Origin: Bdellovibrionia bacterium
GTDB taxonomy: Bacteria > Bdellovibrionota > Bdellovibrionia > Bdellovibrionales > JAGQZY01
Direction of reading: 5' to 3'
NCBI GenBank assembly: GCA_030424715.1
Contig: JAUHWH010000006.1
Span: 62,001-126,000, forward strand
DNA length: 64,000 bases
Under the pieces are notes generated by a model. The model saw only the letters and a program-made list of their open reading frames with translations. It was not told where the DNA came from and made no database searches. Below are positions 9,613-18,410 of this stretch, one piece after another. The first letter of the stretch is position 1, and every line of letters begins with the position of its first letter. The position numbers were made by a program, and so were the translations under genes.

Positions 9613-10146
9613 TTAAGGCGCAGGCGGCTGAGATTTTTTTTTCTGAACGCTTTGGATCGCCCGGTCGGTGGGCCAGTAGGCAACGTTGGGTGTCGTGTTG
9701 CTCATGTCCTCGTAAAGTTTGTTGGCATTTTCTTCTTGCTGATAAAAAGTGATTTTAACCACGTCGTATTTTGGAGCTTTGCCTTTGAGGTCGTAAGAGG
9801 GCATGTCGCTGATCGACTCTTGTTCAAAGACAACGCGCTCGTCTTTTTCTTTGAGTGGGTTGATCACTTTGAAACTAAAGTTTTTGGCACCATGGCCGAA
9901 GATGGTAAGTAAGTAGGGGCTAGGATGCCCTTTGATGTAAACCTTGGAGTAGTCGAAAAGAATTCCGGATTGACCGCCGCGGATGTCACGAAATTCGACA
10001 GTCTCTACTTTCTCTTTTTTGTGAACAAAAAAAGTCAGAGCCACATTGCCCGTTTTTTTCACAGACCAGTCGACGGCTAAGAGTTCCGAAGCAGGCAATG
10101 ATCCTGGTTGGGCCAGAAAAAGCACTAGGAAGAAAAACTTTTTCAT
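9613..10146 (-). CDS. Small secreted protein of unknown function
   Basis: 177 residues with an N-terminal signal peptide (MKKFFFLVLFLAQPGSLPAS). The body is beta-rich with charged strands (KKEKVETVEFRDIRGG) and a proline-rich tail. A GGAGG seven bases upstream supports the start. Its ATG overlaps the stop of the upstream gene by four bases, so it is co-translated with the lysozyme-fold-like protein encoded there, and both are exported. No family recognised; the spacing suggests the pair work in the same compartment. Confidence 0.65.
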   Translation of the reverse strand: MKKFFFLVLFLAQPGSLPASELLAVDWSVKKTGNVALTFFVHKKEKVETVEFRDIRGGQSGILFDYSKVYIKGHPSPYLLTIFGHGAKNFSFKVINPLKEKDERVVFEQESISDMPSYDLKGKAPKYDVVKITFYQQEENANKLYEDMSNTTPNVAYWPTDRAIQSVQKKKSQPPAP

Positions 10147-11123
10147 TGAAAACCTCCGTTACGAAAAGGGTCAGAAACATCAACAGGTGGCTGTTTTGGA
10201 CGAACCGATTGTTTGGGCGCGATTCGCTGACAACGGCTCTGTATATCGTTGTACTGGGCGACTAGAGGTTTGTAACCTTTTAAAACCGCAAAGGCACGTT
10301 CAGGCGATGCTCCTTGGATTTTTTGATAGCAGGAATAGAAAACCGAGTCGGCGTAAATATCGCGCATTTGTCTGCCATTTTTGTAATCCTTGTTGCCATT
10401 GTAATTTCTGAAGTGGGACCTTGTGAGGTTTCGGCCCCGCCCACTTGTTTTGTCTAGAAGAACCCGCATCGACATCTCTATTTGGGCGTCGGGATAGGCC
10501 AACATTTTTTCGATATAAGGCTTGCCGACTCGATACTCGGAGGAGCTGTTGCATGAAAAGTTACTAAATGCTGGGTGTTTTGAGCGAAACCGGATGGTCT
10601 TTCGACACAACATATCTCCAGCAGTCGTTGCAATCACCTGTCCCAGTCCGGTGTCGGTCGCTTTTCCGGGCGAAGAGCACGAACCAAAGTTCAATATGAG
10701 AGGCTCAAGGCCCGCGCCTTCTTTGGCAAAGATACAGAGCATGGCATTGGGGTCAACATTCCAGCCATGAAGTCTGTTGTATTTTTCAATCTGTTTGCGA
10801 ATTTCGTAATAGCGCTCTTCTAAGGTCTTCTCCGCCCATGGAGAATATCGGCAGGCCATGTCCAAGACGTGATTGGCGCACGAGCCGCCGCCCTTGCGAT
10901 TGAGAATGTCAGTGCGTGAGCAGTTGGGAAGGCCGCAATCGTGGGCTCTATATCTCTCTGCCAAGTCAGCGGGGCGCAGTGCAGGCCTTGTGCTTTCGAA
11001 GGGAGCGGTGGAGCCGGCATCATCAGACGTCGTTTCTGCAAAGAGGGCTAGTGGTAAGAGCACGAGGGCGAAGAGCTGCAGAATCACAATTTTATTGTGC
11101 CATAGCTTATTGGGCAGCACCAC
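10143..11123 (-). CDS. Secreted protein, possibly lytic-transglycosylase-like
   Basis: 326 residues; the GTG start precedes a hydrophobic export signal (KIVILQLFALVLLPLALFA). Eight or more cysteines are spread through the mature part (CGLPNC, SCANHVLDMAC, SFSNFSC-type pairs), typical of a disulfide-stabilised exported protein. The segment FAKEGAGLEPLILNFGSCSS followed by DTGLGQVIATTA recalls the catalytic Glu and the substrate-groove strand of goose-type lysozyme folds (E-S/G...G-L-x-Q). A later RNYNGNKDYKNGRQMRDIY resembles their YN-G-repeat. That is an inference by pattern; the catalytic role is not proven. It overlaps the following small secreted gene by four bases. Confidence 0.6.
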   Translation of the reverse strand: MVLPNKLWHNKIVILQLFALVLLPLALFAETTSDDAGSTAPFESTRPALRPADLAERYRAHDCGLPNCSRTDILNRKGGGSCANHVLDMACRYSPWAEKTLEERYYEIRKQIEKYNRLHGWNVDPNAMLCIFAKEGAGLEPLILNFGSCSSPGKATDTGLGQVIATTAGDMLCRKTIRFRSKHPAFSNFSCNSSSEYRVGKPYIEKMLAYPDAQIEMSMRVLLDKTSGRGRNLTRSHFRNYNGNKDYKNGRQMRDIYADSVFYSCYQKIQGASPERAFAVLKGYKPLVAQYNDIQSRCQRIAPKQSVRPKQPPVDVSDPFRNGGFQ

Positions 11124-11251
11124 TGGACCCGAACTCTTTCGTCGAGGCGTATGTTACATAATATTTGCTTGCGAACTTCGTCGGCCTGTCGGACGGTTTG
11201 TTTTAGGACTTCACCTTGATTGCAGGCTGGCTTTTCTGAGACCATGAAACC

Positions 11252-11845
11252 ATGAGTGAAATTTTTAATCCTAAAGTTGATATTGTTCGTTTGGCAAATT
11301 GCTCAGTTGAGACCCCTGACGGTAAAGCACTAAAACTGGGGATGGTGTGGCAGTCAAAGCCAGCGGTGATTATTTTTCTTCGTCACTTTGCGTGCATTGC
11401 TTGCCGGGCCCATGCGGCCCAGGTCTGGCGAGAACGAGAGCGTTACAAAGACTGTTCTTTGGTTTTTCTAGGCAATGGCTCCTCAGAGTTCATCGAGATC
11501 TTTCGAGAAGATATGGGACTTGATGGAGCGGTTATTCTTTCCGACCCAACCCTTGAGGCCTTCTGAGCGGGTGGGTTTCGCCATGGTTTTTTCTATGTGG
11601 TTCAAAAAGACTCTATTGTGAATGCTGTAAAGCTCTACCAAAAAGGGGAACGGCAGGTGAAGTACACCAAGAAAGCGGGGACCCATTGGCAGATGGGAGG
11701 CATTCTGGTGGTTAAAACCTCCGGTGAGGTGGGCTATCACTACATCAGTGAATCGTTGGGAGACTTTCCAACCGAGCCTCATTTTGAAACCATTATCGAA
11801 GAAGAGAAAAAACAACGGGCCGAGGCCAAGAAAGTTCTCTACTGA
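11252..11845 (+). pseudogene. Peroxiredoxin-like (AhpC/TSA-type) gene interrupted by one in-frame TGA
   Basis: Two adjoining open stretches in the same frame (11252-11563 and 11567-11845) encode one thioredoxin-fold protein of about 197 positions. The first has VETPDGKALKLG and FLRHFACIACRAHAAQ, the CxxC region of the AhpC/TSA-like Prx group. The second has THWQMGGILVVKTSGEVGYHY, the family's C-terminal strands. They are separated only by TGA at 11564-11566, in the stretch DPTLEAF-stop-AGGFRHG. Many relatives carry an arginine or similar residue there, so a CGA-to-TGA change is the simplest explanation. A sequencing error, read-through or recoding cannot be excluded. No frameshift is needed to join the halves. 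Confidence 0.75.
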
Positions 11846-11849
11846 TCCC

Positions 11850-14800
11850 TTAAAGTTTGTGGGACTTCCAGATGGCTATGTTGTTGGCATCCAAAACCAC
11901 CAGTTGACCATCTTTACGAAAAACCAAAGCTTTGCCTCTGTTGTAGGTGTTGCTAGCGAACAGGGGTTTGCGAGCTTCGTCGTAAATCACCAAGTTACCA
12001 TCTGATTGAAAATACAAACGGTGTCCACGGTTTTCGGTCTGGGTGCCGAAGCGGAGTCGGCTTTGCTCATCGCGGATCACAAGGTTGCCGTTGGTTTCAA
12101 AAACCAACTGTTGCTTGTCCTGCGAGTGAACCTCGCCCTTGGTGAATTCATAACCCAAGGGAAACAATTGCCCTTGTTCAGCCGGTGGCACGGCCGAGTC
12201 GGGTGTTTTTAAGGTGACCGGTGGCCACTGACTGGAGACGGCTTGAGAGCCATCTGGTTTGGTTGGATTAAAATGACCCTTTCCAAAAACTCTTCGTCCA
12301 GAAACCACAAGTCCATTGTCGTTGAGAACGAGTTGTTCGGCTTCATCCAAGCCACGACCTTTCCAAATTCGTTTTCCATCTAAATGATAAGCAGCGAATG
12401 AGTTTCTTCCAGTCTTTTTCACTTTGTAGCGTCCCGCTTGAAAAACACTGCCTTCACGAATCGCTCCGGGCTGGTCACGAACGAGAGTCCGACTTAAAAT
12501 ATTTTCATCAATCATAAGGCCAGCGAGGTCAGTCAAGACAAGAGGGGATGTCGTCTTTGTGTTGGACGCGTAAACGGGATTGTCCTTTTTGTCGTAGACC
12601 ACGAGATTGCCATCGTCTTGATAAAAAGCGCGGTCACCCAGTCCGCCACCAGAGCCGGTGCTCCATATTACTCCACGGCCTTTTTCATGCAGCACCAGGT
12701 TTCCATCTTTCTGAAACACCAGTTGGTATTTTGTGGTGGCGTAGGTCTCTCCTCTGATAAAGGGAGTGCCTCGAGGGATAACAATTTTTGTGTTCTCAAA
12801 GGGAGTGAAAGACTCAAAGTCGCCTTTTGGCCAAAGATTTTTCACCAAGCTGAGGTAGGCCATCAAAGTTTCTGGCGTGATGGACGGCACATTGTGGAAA
12901 AACTGCGCCATATTATAGGCGTTGTTAGCATTATCGTTGTGCCAAACCTGACCGTTCACGAACTCTCCCGGAGTGGCGTCGCGACTGATAATGTTGGTCC
13001 AGATATCCATAAGGGGATCGTCGAAGTTTGTGAAGCGATGGGAGTCCCACCTCATAATCCCATAGCGATCTCTCATGATTTCTATGTAGTTTAGTAAGAA
13101 AGCCTCCATAAAGGAGTTACGAGTTTCCACATCGGTCATTTCAGTGAGAGTTTCTCGCAACATCCAGTGGGGTTTCGTGAAGCGGATCATAAATCCGTCG
13201 CGACCAATCCCAAACGGACCGGTGTTGTTTTGCATGCCCTTGATTAAAGTAAGCATATGCAAGTAGGGCGTTTTAACTTTTGAACTTCGATACAGGCGAT
13301 TGATAAAATTGTACTGGTAGTCCCAATCCACCGGATAGATGCCGTCACGGACTTTACCTCCGGAGTTAAGAACGATTTGGGCGTGGTACCAAGCCACAGA
13401 ATCGTACTCGCCCTTGAGAACGGACTGAGACAGATCGTCACTTGTAAAATGAAGGCGATTCAAACTGTAGATGTGAGGAGCGACTTGAAATACGCTAAAT
13501 TTTCGAACCGGCCACTGACGATCTTCAGCGAGGTCCGCTCCGTAGATTTTTTTTGCTTTGTCCGCAATCTGCAGACGTTGCATCACATCGAAGGTGCGAA
13601 CGGCAATGGTTTTGGCCATGGCATTGTTGGCCAACTCTTGGGAGATCCTGGGTGAGCGACGATCGGTGATGGTGCCCTCTTTAATCCGCAGAGGGTAGTC
13701 ATGCACTCGTGCACCTTTGCCCATGAAGTCATAAGCGTCTTTGGTGAGTCGCTCGAGAAGAAAGCCGGCACTGTTCTCTTTTTTGTAGCCATAACGTCCT
13801 TGGCGCAGGGCCTCACGCAGTTGTTTTTCGACAGCGAAAAAACCTTTGCGATTGCCTTCCATTCCTTTGACGTAGTAGTCACCCCAGACATCGACAGGGT
13901 GAATCGTGGGCAGCCAGTCGTTCCAGTCGGGGAGCTGGATAGATACCGGGATCTCTCGTGTATTGATTTGTTGAATATCAGTGGTTCCATTTTTTAAGAT
14001 ATCTGAGATTGCTGAGGTCGATGTGCCTTCAGGAAACAGAAAGTCTTTGGTATCGGCATCAGTTGGAACCACGGCGTTGAGGCCGGCACCGGCGGCCCAC
14101 TCTTGCACCGGGCGACTGTCGATGCCGGGGCCAGGCTGATAAGGTGGGTTCCAGGGGCGCCCCACCCGCGGAACGCCCTTGGCGTTGAGAGAGCGGATGT
14201 AAGAGGCGATCGCTTGCCCCTGTTTAAAAGACAGGCCATGAAACAAAGAGCGTGCGACGATGGACCCATTGGAGTAGGCAAAGTACTCAAGGTCACGACC
14301 GTCTTGCGAGTGGCAGTCATTGCACGAAGCACGAATAGAGCGACCACCGTCGATAAGAATGTTCCGTTTTGAAAACAGACCTTTACCGAATTCTACACTG
14401 TCAGAATCCGTTAGTGGTGGCTGCCATTGATTGGGGTCTTCGGTAGTCACGGGATTGGCAATCAAATTGTTTTGGCTCCGGTCAAATATTTGAAGATCAA
14501 GAATACGAAAACCATTGGTCACGCCGTCGGTTTGACCCATTCGAAAGGAAACAAAGTTCATCCCTTTCTTAATGACTTGCGGCCCACCCAATTTCGCGAG
14601 ATCAATCGTTAGATGGTTGGTGCGAAAGCCGCCGCCAATCCCGCCGTAATTTTTTTCTTTCGCGGGTAACGTCACGTTGTCATTACTGAGTGGTAACCAA
14701 GGGCCATCATTGAGGCGAACAAAAGCTTTGCCATCTTTTTTCGAAGAAGGATGATGATCGGTGTATCCCAGGCGATGCCCCTGTAAAAAGAGCGATCGGG

Positions 14801-15065
14801 CAAGAGCCGGGTCGTTGACCACAAATGAGCGCTTGGCGTGGACCTGCGATGAGGGTTCAAGGTGTTGAGGGTATGGAGTGGTAGCGGTGCTGTAGATTTG
14901 TTGGTATTGGTCTGCTGAGAGATCGGGATAAACTTCGATGGGAAAGACAAGAGGAGGCATTTCGCTTTTGTCGTAAGCCCAGGTTAGAGAGTAGAAACTG
15001 CCTGGCAGGAGAAAAGCCAAGAGCAATAAAGGAGTGAAAAACCTATTTTGTTGTTGTGATTTCAA
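11850..15065 (-). CDS. Large secreted cytochrome c / bulb-lectin fusion protein
   Basis: 1071 residues with a signal peptide (LLLLAFLLPGSFYSLTWA). One heme c motif, CNDCH, is at residues 248-252, in the context SCNDCHSQDGRDLEYF; the helix FKQGQAIASYIRSLN follows, as in class I cytochromes. The middle 300-760 region is not recognised. Residues from about 765 to the end hold several bulb-type mannose-binding lectin (B_lectin) repeats: YQLVFQKDGNLVLHEKG, FYQDDGNLVVYDKKDNPVY, LVFETNGNLVIRDEQSRL and LYFQSDGNLVIYDEARKPLF. QxDxNLVxY is the lectin signature. The inference is an exported or surface redox protein that binds glycans. It converges on the peroxiredoxin-like gene, with stops four bases apart. 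Confidence 0.85.
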   Translation of the reverse strand: MKSQQQNRFFTPLLLLAFLLPGSFYSLTWAYDKSEMPPLVFPIEVYPDLSADQYQQIYSTATTPYPQHLEPSSQVHAKRSFVVNDPALARSLFLQGHRLGYTDHHPSSKKDGKAFVRLNDGPWLPLSNDNVTLPAKEKNYGGIGGGFRTNHLTIDLAKLGGPQVIKKGMNFVSFRMGQTDGVTNGFRILDLQIFDRSQNNLIANPVTTEDPNQWQPPLTDSDSVEFGKGLFSKRNILIDGGRSIRASCNDCHSQDGRDLEYFAYSNGSIVARSLFHGLSFKQGQAIASYIRSLNAKGVPRVGRPWNPPYQPGPGIDSRPVQEWAAGAGLNAVVPTDADTKDFLFPEGTSTSAISDILKNGTTDIQQINTREIPVSIQLPDWNDWLPTIHPVDVWGDYYVKGMEGNRKGFFAVEKQLREALRQGRYGYKKENSAGFLLERLTKDAYDFMGKGARVHDYPLRIKEGTITDRRSPRISQELANNAMAKTIAVRTFDVMQRLQIADKAKKIYGADLAEDRQWPVRKFSVFQVAPHIYSLNRLHFTSDDLSQSVLKGEYDSVAWYHAQIVLNSGGKVRDGIYPVDWDYQYNFINRLYRSSKVKTPYLHMLTLIKGMQNNTGPFGIGRDGFMIRFTKPHWMLRETLTEMTDVETRNSFMEAFLLNYIEIMRDRYGIMRWDSHRFTNFDDPLMDIWTNIISRDATPGEFVNGQVWHNDNANNAYNMAQFFHNVPSITPETLMAYLSLVKNLWPKGDFESFTPFENTKIVIPRGTPFIRGETYATTKYQLVFQKDGNLVLHEKGRGVIWSTGSGGGLGDRAFYQDDGNLVVYDKKDNPVYASNTKTTSPLVLTDLAGLMIDENILSRTLVRDQPGAIREGSVFQAGRYKVKKTGRNSFAAYHLDGKRIWKGRGLDEAEQLVLNDNGLVVSGRRVFGKGHFNPTKPDGSQAVSSQWPPVTLKTPDSAVPPAEQGQLFPLGYEFTKGEVHSQDKQQLVFETNGNLVIRDEQSRLRFGTQTENRGHRLYFQSDGNLVIYDEARKPLFASNTYNRGKALVFRKDGQLVVLDANNIAIWKSHKL

Positions 15066-15367
15066 AAGCCCCCCCCGGATTCTTTCGCCTGATGCGTCCC
15101 ATTTTTGGGTGACTGTGTCAAGGAGGCGCAGTCAGAGTTTCTAAGGTTGCAATCCTTTCACGTAAAGATGCCTACTTGTAGACAATATTTCAGGGGGGGC
15201 ACTGAGGGGCACGGTTTTCAAGAGGAGACCGTTTTTTTTTATGGATGCCCCAAGAGGGCCTTATAGAGAAGTTGGGGCCCTTGTGGAACTGAACCATTGA
15301 GTTGAGGATTCACGCCCCATGGTTTTTCGATGGCCCCTGTTTTTATTGTGTGAGATAAATTGTCATT
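15066..15367. other. Divergent intergenic region with orphan hairpins
   Basis: About 300 bases between two divergent genes. It holds a plus-strand terminator at 15211-15240 that no annotated plus-strand gene precedes. A second hairpin at about 15250-15290 pairs CAAGAGGGCC with GGGCCCTTG and has no T-run. The region must also carry promoters for both flanking genes. Confidence 0.45.
15211..15240 (+). terminator. Orphan rho-independent terminator
   Basis: ACGGT (15211-15215) pairs with ACCGT (15228-15232), and the stem extends inward through TTC/GAG; nine or more T follow. It points rightward, yet the only gene to its left is on the minus strand, so it probably ends a short untranslated transcript starting after about 15066. 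Confidence 0.6.
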
Positions 15368-16054
15368 ATGAAAATAGCAGTAATTTTTACTTTTGTTCTC
15401 TCTTCATCGGTCTTTGCTTTCGCCAAAGACTTTCAAACCAATGAACTCCGCATGCATCAAGCACCGCAATGGCTGAATAGAATTGCCGTAGAAAAAGTGA
15501 CGAATAAGATCCAGCGAAAGTTAGAGTGGAAAATCCGACGCATTGATGTGTTTTGGCACGCTACTGCTGATAGCTTTAGTAAAGCCCAATCTTTGGGGTC
15601 ACGTCCGACGGCTGTCACCGTCAAGGCCGCTGACAAAGCCACCATTCACATGGGCCCCACCACCACCCAAGAGAATTTCAAAAGGGTCCTTGGGCATGAA
15701 CTGGTGCACGTAATTTTCTTTCAAAAATATAAGGGGGCGATTCCGTCGTGGTTGGAAGAGGGCTTTGCCAATCACCTCTCTCGGCCAGAGGCAGTGGACT
15801 ATCGATGGCTGGTTCAACAGAAGCGCCCGCAAGATGTCACCCTTATGGAACATCCCTTTAGGGATAGCGAAGTTTCTATAAAAACCCATTACAAAGTGTC
15901 GCAAGCCCTGGTTGAAATGCTGGATAATAAATGCAACTTAGAAAACCTGATTCGATTGAGCGTAAGAAAGAAAATGACCGACTACATCGCCACCTACTGT
16001 GAAATCAAAGATATCAATGTGGCGTTTAATAAATGGTTGCTCGAAAAGAAATAG
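15368..16054 (+). CDS. Secreted MA-clan-like zinc metalloprotease
   Basis: 228 residues with a signal peptide (KIAVIFTFVLSSSVFAFA). The zinc motif is in LGHELVHVIFFQKY (HExxH at about residues 112-116), followed by the downstream glutamate helix PSWLEEGFANHL. This is the layout of the peptidase MA-like (gluzincin) group, in which E of LEEG is the third zinc ligand. No C-terminal membrane segment is visible, so the product is predicted periplasmic or released. The substrate is unknown. It converges on the pilin-like cluster with stops three bases apart. Confidence 0.75.
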   Translation: MKIAVIFTFVLSSSVFAFAKDFQTNELRMHQAPQWLNRIAVEKVTNKIQRKLEWKIRRIDVFWHATADSFSKAQSLGSRPTAVTVKAADKATIHMGPTTTQENFKRVLGHELVHVIFFQKYKGAIPSWLEEGFANHLSRPEAVDYRWLVQQKRPQDVTLMEHPFRDSEVSIKTHYKVSQALVEMLDNKCNLENLIRLSVRKKMTDYIATYCEIKDINVAFNKWLLEKK

Positions 16055-16056
16055 TT

Positions 16057-17115
16057 TTACAGCGTACGAACGCAGGTCACCCGGGTGTGCACAAAGCCAC
16101 CACTAAAATCACCCCCAGGTCCGGTGGGGGCGGGGCGTCCCATGTCAAAAGAGTTCTGACTCTGACCGCAGAAATGCATAACAGAAATATTGGTGTCGGC
16201 GGCAAGGGTTAAATCGACCTTGCCCATGGTGAACTCAGAGTTGCCATTAGAGGAGAAGCCGGACCCTATGGGGGTGTCCGCTCCCCCCACGCGCAGAAAG
16301 ATGGCGTAGCCACGGACCGCTTGATAGGCTTGCGCAAAGACCTCGCATTCGTATTGGCCGGCCAGCAGTCGAAAGGTTGTCGCGTTGACGGAGGTGGCAT
16401 TGTCACCAACATCATAGGCCTCTGTGGGAATTTGTCGGGCGACCCGAGCTCCCGTCGTACAGTTGCCGCCCCCGGTGTTCGTGGTAACTCGGTGATGGTA
16501 CTCGAGGGGCTCGTAGCGAAGTTTCTGACTACGGTCCATCCAGAAATTATATTCCGTGGGATCCACTCGACTGACCATCGTGTCGGCTGTGGCCGGAGAT
16601 GAACGGAATGTCGCCTGAATGGTGATGTCGGGCTTGTAGCACTGAGCCTCGGCGCCCGGGCAGTTTAACGTCAAAGTAAGGTCGTAGCGAAAAGGACAGT
16701 CATCATTACCCGCGGCCGTGTAGCCATTGCAATCTTGTCCATTGTCGTCAAAACCGGCGGTGGCACTTGAGGCTTGATAAACCAGTGTGCCGTTGACCGG
16801 GTCAGTAACGATCGAATTATAGACATCGAAATTGTTGACCACAGCTCCATCGTTACACATCACCGAGTCGTCTTCGATAAGGCAGTTGAGAGCTGCGTTT
16901 CGGTTGATGGTTATCAGCCACGAGGTGTCTTTGCGGATGGCAGCTAAAAGGCGATTTTTAAAATTGATGATATTGCCCTTAATAAAATTGGTTTGGCTGA
17001 CCTTTATGGTGTTGGCCATCATTGAAGTCGATCCGATACCAACGGCGCCGATGATCGCGAGCACTACGACGATTTCCATTAACGAGAAGCCAGAATTTCG
17101 AGGTCTAATAGCCAT
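16057..17115 (-). CDS. Pilin-like protein with prepilin N-terminus (paralogue 3 of 3)
   Basis: 352 residues. SGFSLMEIVVVLAIIGAVG at residues 8-26 is a type IV prepilin processing site: cleavage after glycine 9, with glutamate at mature position 5. A GAGG lies ten bases upstream of the ATG. The C-terminal part is cysteine-rich and shares several blocks with the two genes upstream (CPFRYDL, YEPLEYHH, GGNCTTGARV, QYECEVFAQAY, then MGRPAPTG and ITCVRTL-like ends). It is the most diverged of the trio. At this size it may be a minor or pseudopilin-like subunit, or an adhesin tip. It is 12 bases from the next gene, so the cluster is an operon. Confidence 0.75.
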   Translation of the reverse strand: MAIRPRNSGFSLMEIVVVLAIIGAVGIGSTSMMANTIKVSQTNFIKGNIINFKNRLLAAIRKDTSWLITINRNAALNCLIEDDSVMCNDGAVVNNFDVYNSIVTDPVNGTLVYQASSATAGFDDNGQDCNGYTAAGNDDCPFRYDLTLTLNCPGAEAQCYKPDITIQATFRSSPATADTMVSRVDPTEYNFWMDRSQKLRYEPLEYHHRVTTNTGGGNCTTGARVARQIPTEAYDVGDNATSVNATTFRLLAGQYECEVFAQAYQAVRGYAIFLRVGGADTPIGSGFSSNGNSEFTMGKVDLTLAADTNISVMHFCGQSQNSFDMGRPAPTGPGGDFSGGFVHTRVTCVRTL

Positions 17116-17127
17116 TGCGATAAATCC

Positions 17128-18252
17128 TCAAGACGACCGCACGCAGGAGATGGAGGTTACGACGGTTTCATTTGTGTAGTCCGGCGCGGGTATCCCCATG
17201 TCAAATTCTGGTTGGGCAAAGACATCGAGACCGGGCCATGCCCCGGGGTCCGTCGATGACGGGATGAGAGAAATGTCACCGCAGTTGTGCTGCAACTGAA
17301 AAGTGGCGACATTGGAAAGGGTGAATGTGACGGAACCGGAGGAATAGATAGCATTTCGCCATCCAGAGTAGCCGCCTCCCGCACTGTAGTTAAGGCCATT
17401 GGTTATATCTCGAAGTCGTATACTAAATCCGGCATGGGGTTCGTAGGACTGCGCTACGATTTTACATTCGTAGTTGCCGGGTTGAACAGTGATTTGGTTG
17501 GCTGCTAGAGTCACATTGCCGGCAGGGTCGTAGGCTTCATTTGACAGGGGGCGTGTAACCCAGGCACCAGCAGTGCAAGGGCCCCCTTCGTGATTTGGTG
17601 GTGCACTGAGAGAATGTTGGATTTCGAAAGGCTCATAGAGCACCTTTTCACCTCGTTCGATGACGGTGGTAAACTCGTTGACATCGATGCGGTTGCGAGG
17701 ATCACTAGGGTCGGCAGGGTTAAAATTTAAAGTGACGGCCAAGCTGACCTGCGGCTTCACACAAGGCCCAACCCCGTTCGGGCATGTGGCTGTCCAGCGC
17801 ACTTCGAAGCGAAAGGGGCAGGCGTCACTACCACTACCGAGAGTGGGGTTGAAGGTGGCGCAGACGTTGCCGTTGGCATCGAATCCGGTACCGGGGAGGA
17901 CGAGGTTGTACCAAGCGGCTCCATCTCGATTGTGAATAACGAAGTTATTGGCGGAAGTTTGACCATCGTTGCAACCCGCGGCTGGGACAGGGGGCTCTCT
18001 AAGGCAAGACAGAACTCCTGAGTTGGCTGGCGCATCCACGGTGGCCTGCCAGGCGGTGTCGTTGCGAAGAACGGCCGTCATGGTTTCTTGTATTTGCAGA
18101 GCCGAAGCCTTGAGGTTGGCCTTGCGTTGGACGTTGAACATATTTTGCAATAGGCTGGCTGTGCCGAGACCGATAAGGCTCATGATCACCATGGAGATCA
18201 TGACTTCGATGAGCGACAATCCTTTAACACATTTCCTTTTGCTGTTTAGCAT
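17128..18252 (-). CDS. Pilin-like protein with prepilin N-terminus (paralogue 2 of 3)
   Basis: 374 residues starting at ATG with a GGGG immediately upstream. KGLSLIEVMISMVIMSLIG is a prepilin peptidase site with the conserved glutamate at mature position 5. The mature part aligns along its length with the gene at 18411-19472: SCLREPPVPAAGCNDGQT, NNFVIHNRDGAAWYNLVLPG, PFRFEVRWTATCPNGVGPC and NPADPSDPRNRIDV. The C-terminal cysteine end ISCVRSS is identical in both. That conservation over the whole extracellular part indicates recent duplication. Function is inferred as a minor pilin or pilus-like surface subunit; no pilus assembly genes lie in this window apart from pilA at 63 kb. Confidence 0.78.
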   Translation of the reverse strand: MLNSKRKCVKGLSLIEVMISMVIMSLIGLGTASLLQNMFNVQRKANLKASALQIQETMTAVLRNDTAWQATVDAPANSGVLSCLREPPVPAAGCNDGQTSANNFVIHNRDGAAWYNLVLPGTGFDANGNVCATFNPTLGSGSDACPFRFEVRWTATCPNGVGPCVKPQVSLAVTLNFNPADPSDPRNRIDVNEFTTVIERGEKVLYEPFEIQHSLSAPPNHEGGPCTAGAWVTRPLSNEAYDPAGNVTLAANQITVQPGNYECKIVAQSYEPHAGFSIRLRDITNGLNYSAGGGYSGWRNAIYSSGSVTFTLSNVATFQLQHNCGDISLIPSSTDPGAWPGLDVFAQPEFDMGIPAPDYTNETVVTSISCVRSS

Positions 18253-18410
18253 CTCATCCCCAAATTAAACTAAGATAGCTTTATTGTAGCAGTAAAAGCG
18301 CAGGCATCAAACCCAATCTGTCTCGTATTGAGAGGGTAAGGCCGGATTCCGAGGTTTTTCACCAAGAGGGCCGGACCAACCCGGTTAGGCCGATCGTTTT
18401 TTGTTTCTCG

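Noticed and set aside
11252-11845. Selenoprotein reading of the in-frame TGA
   Set aside because: The UGA is not at the redox-active cysteine, the hairpin after it starts only three bases away, and no Sec machinery is seen in the window.
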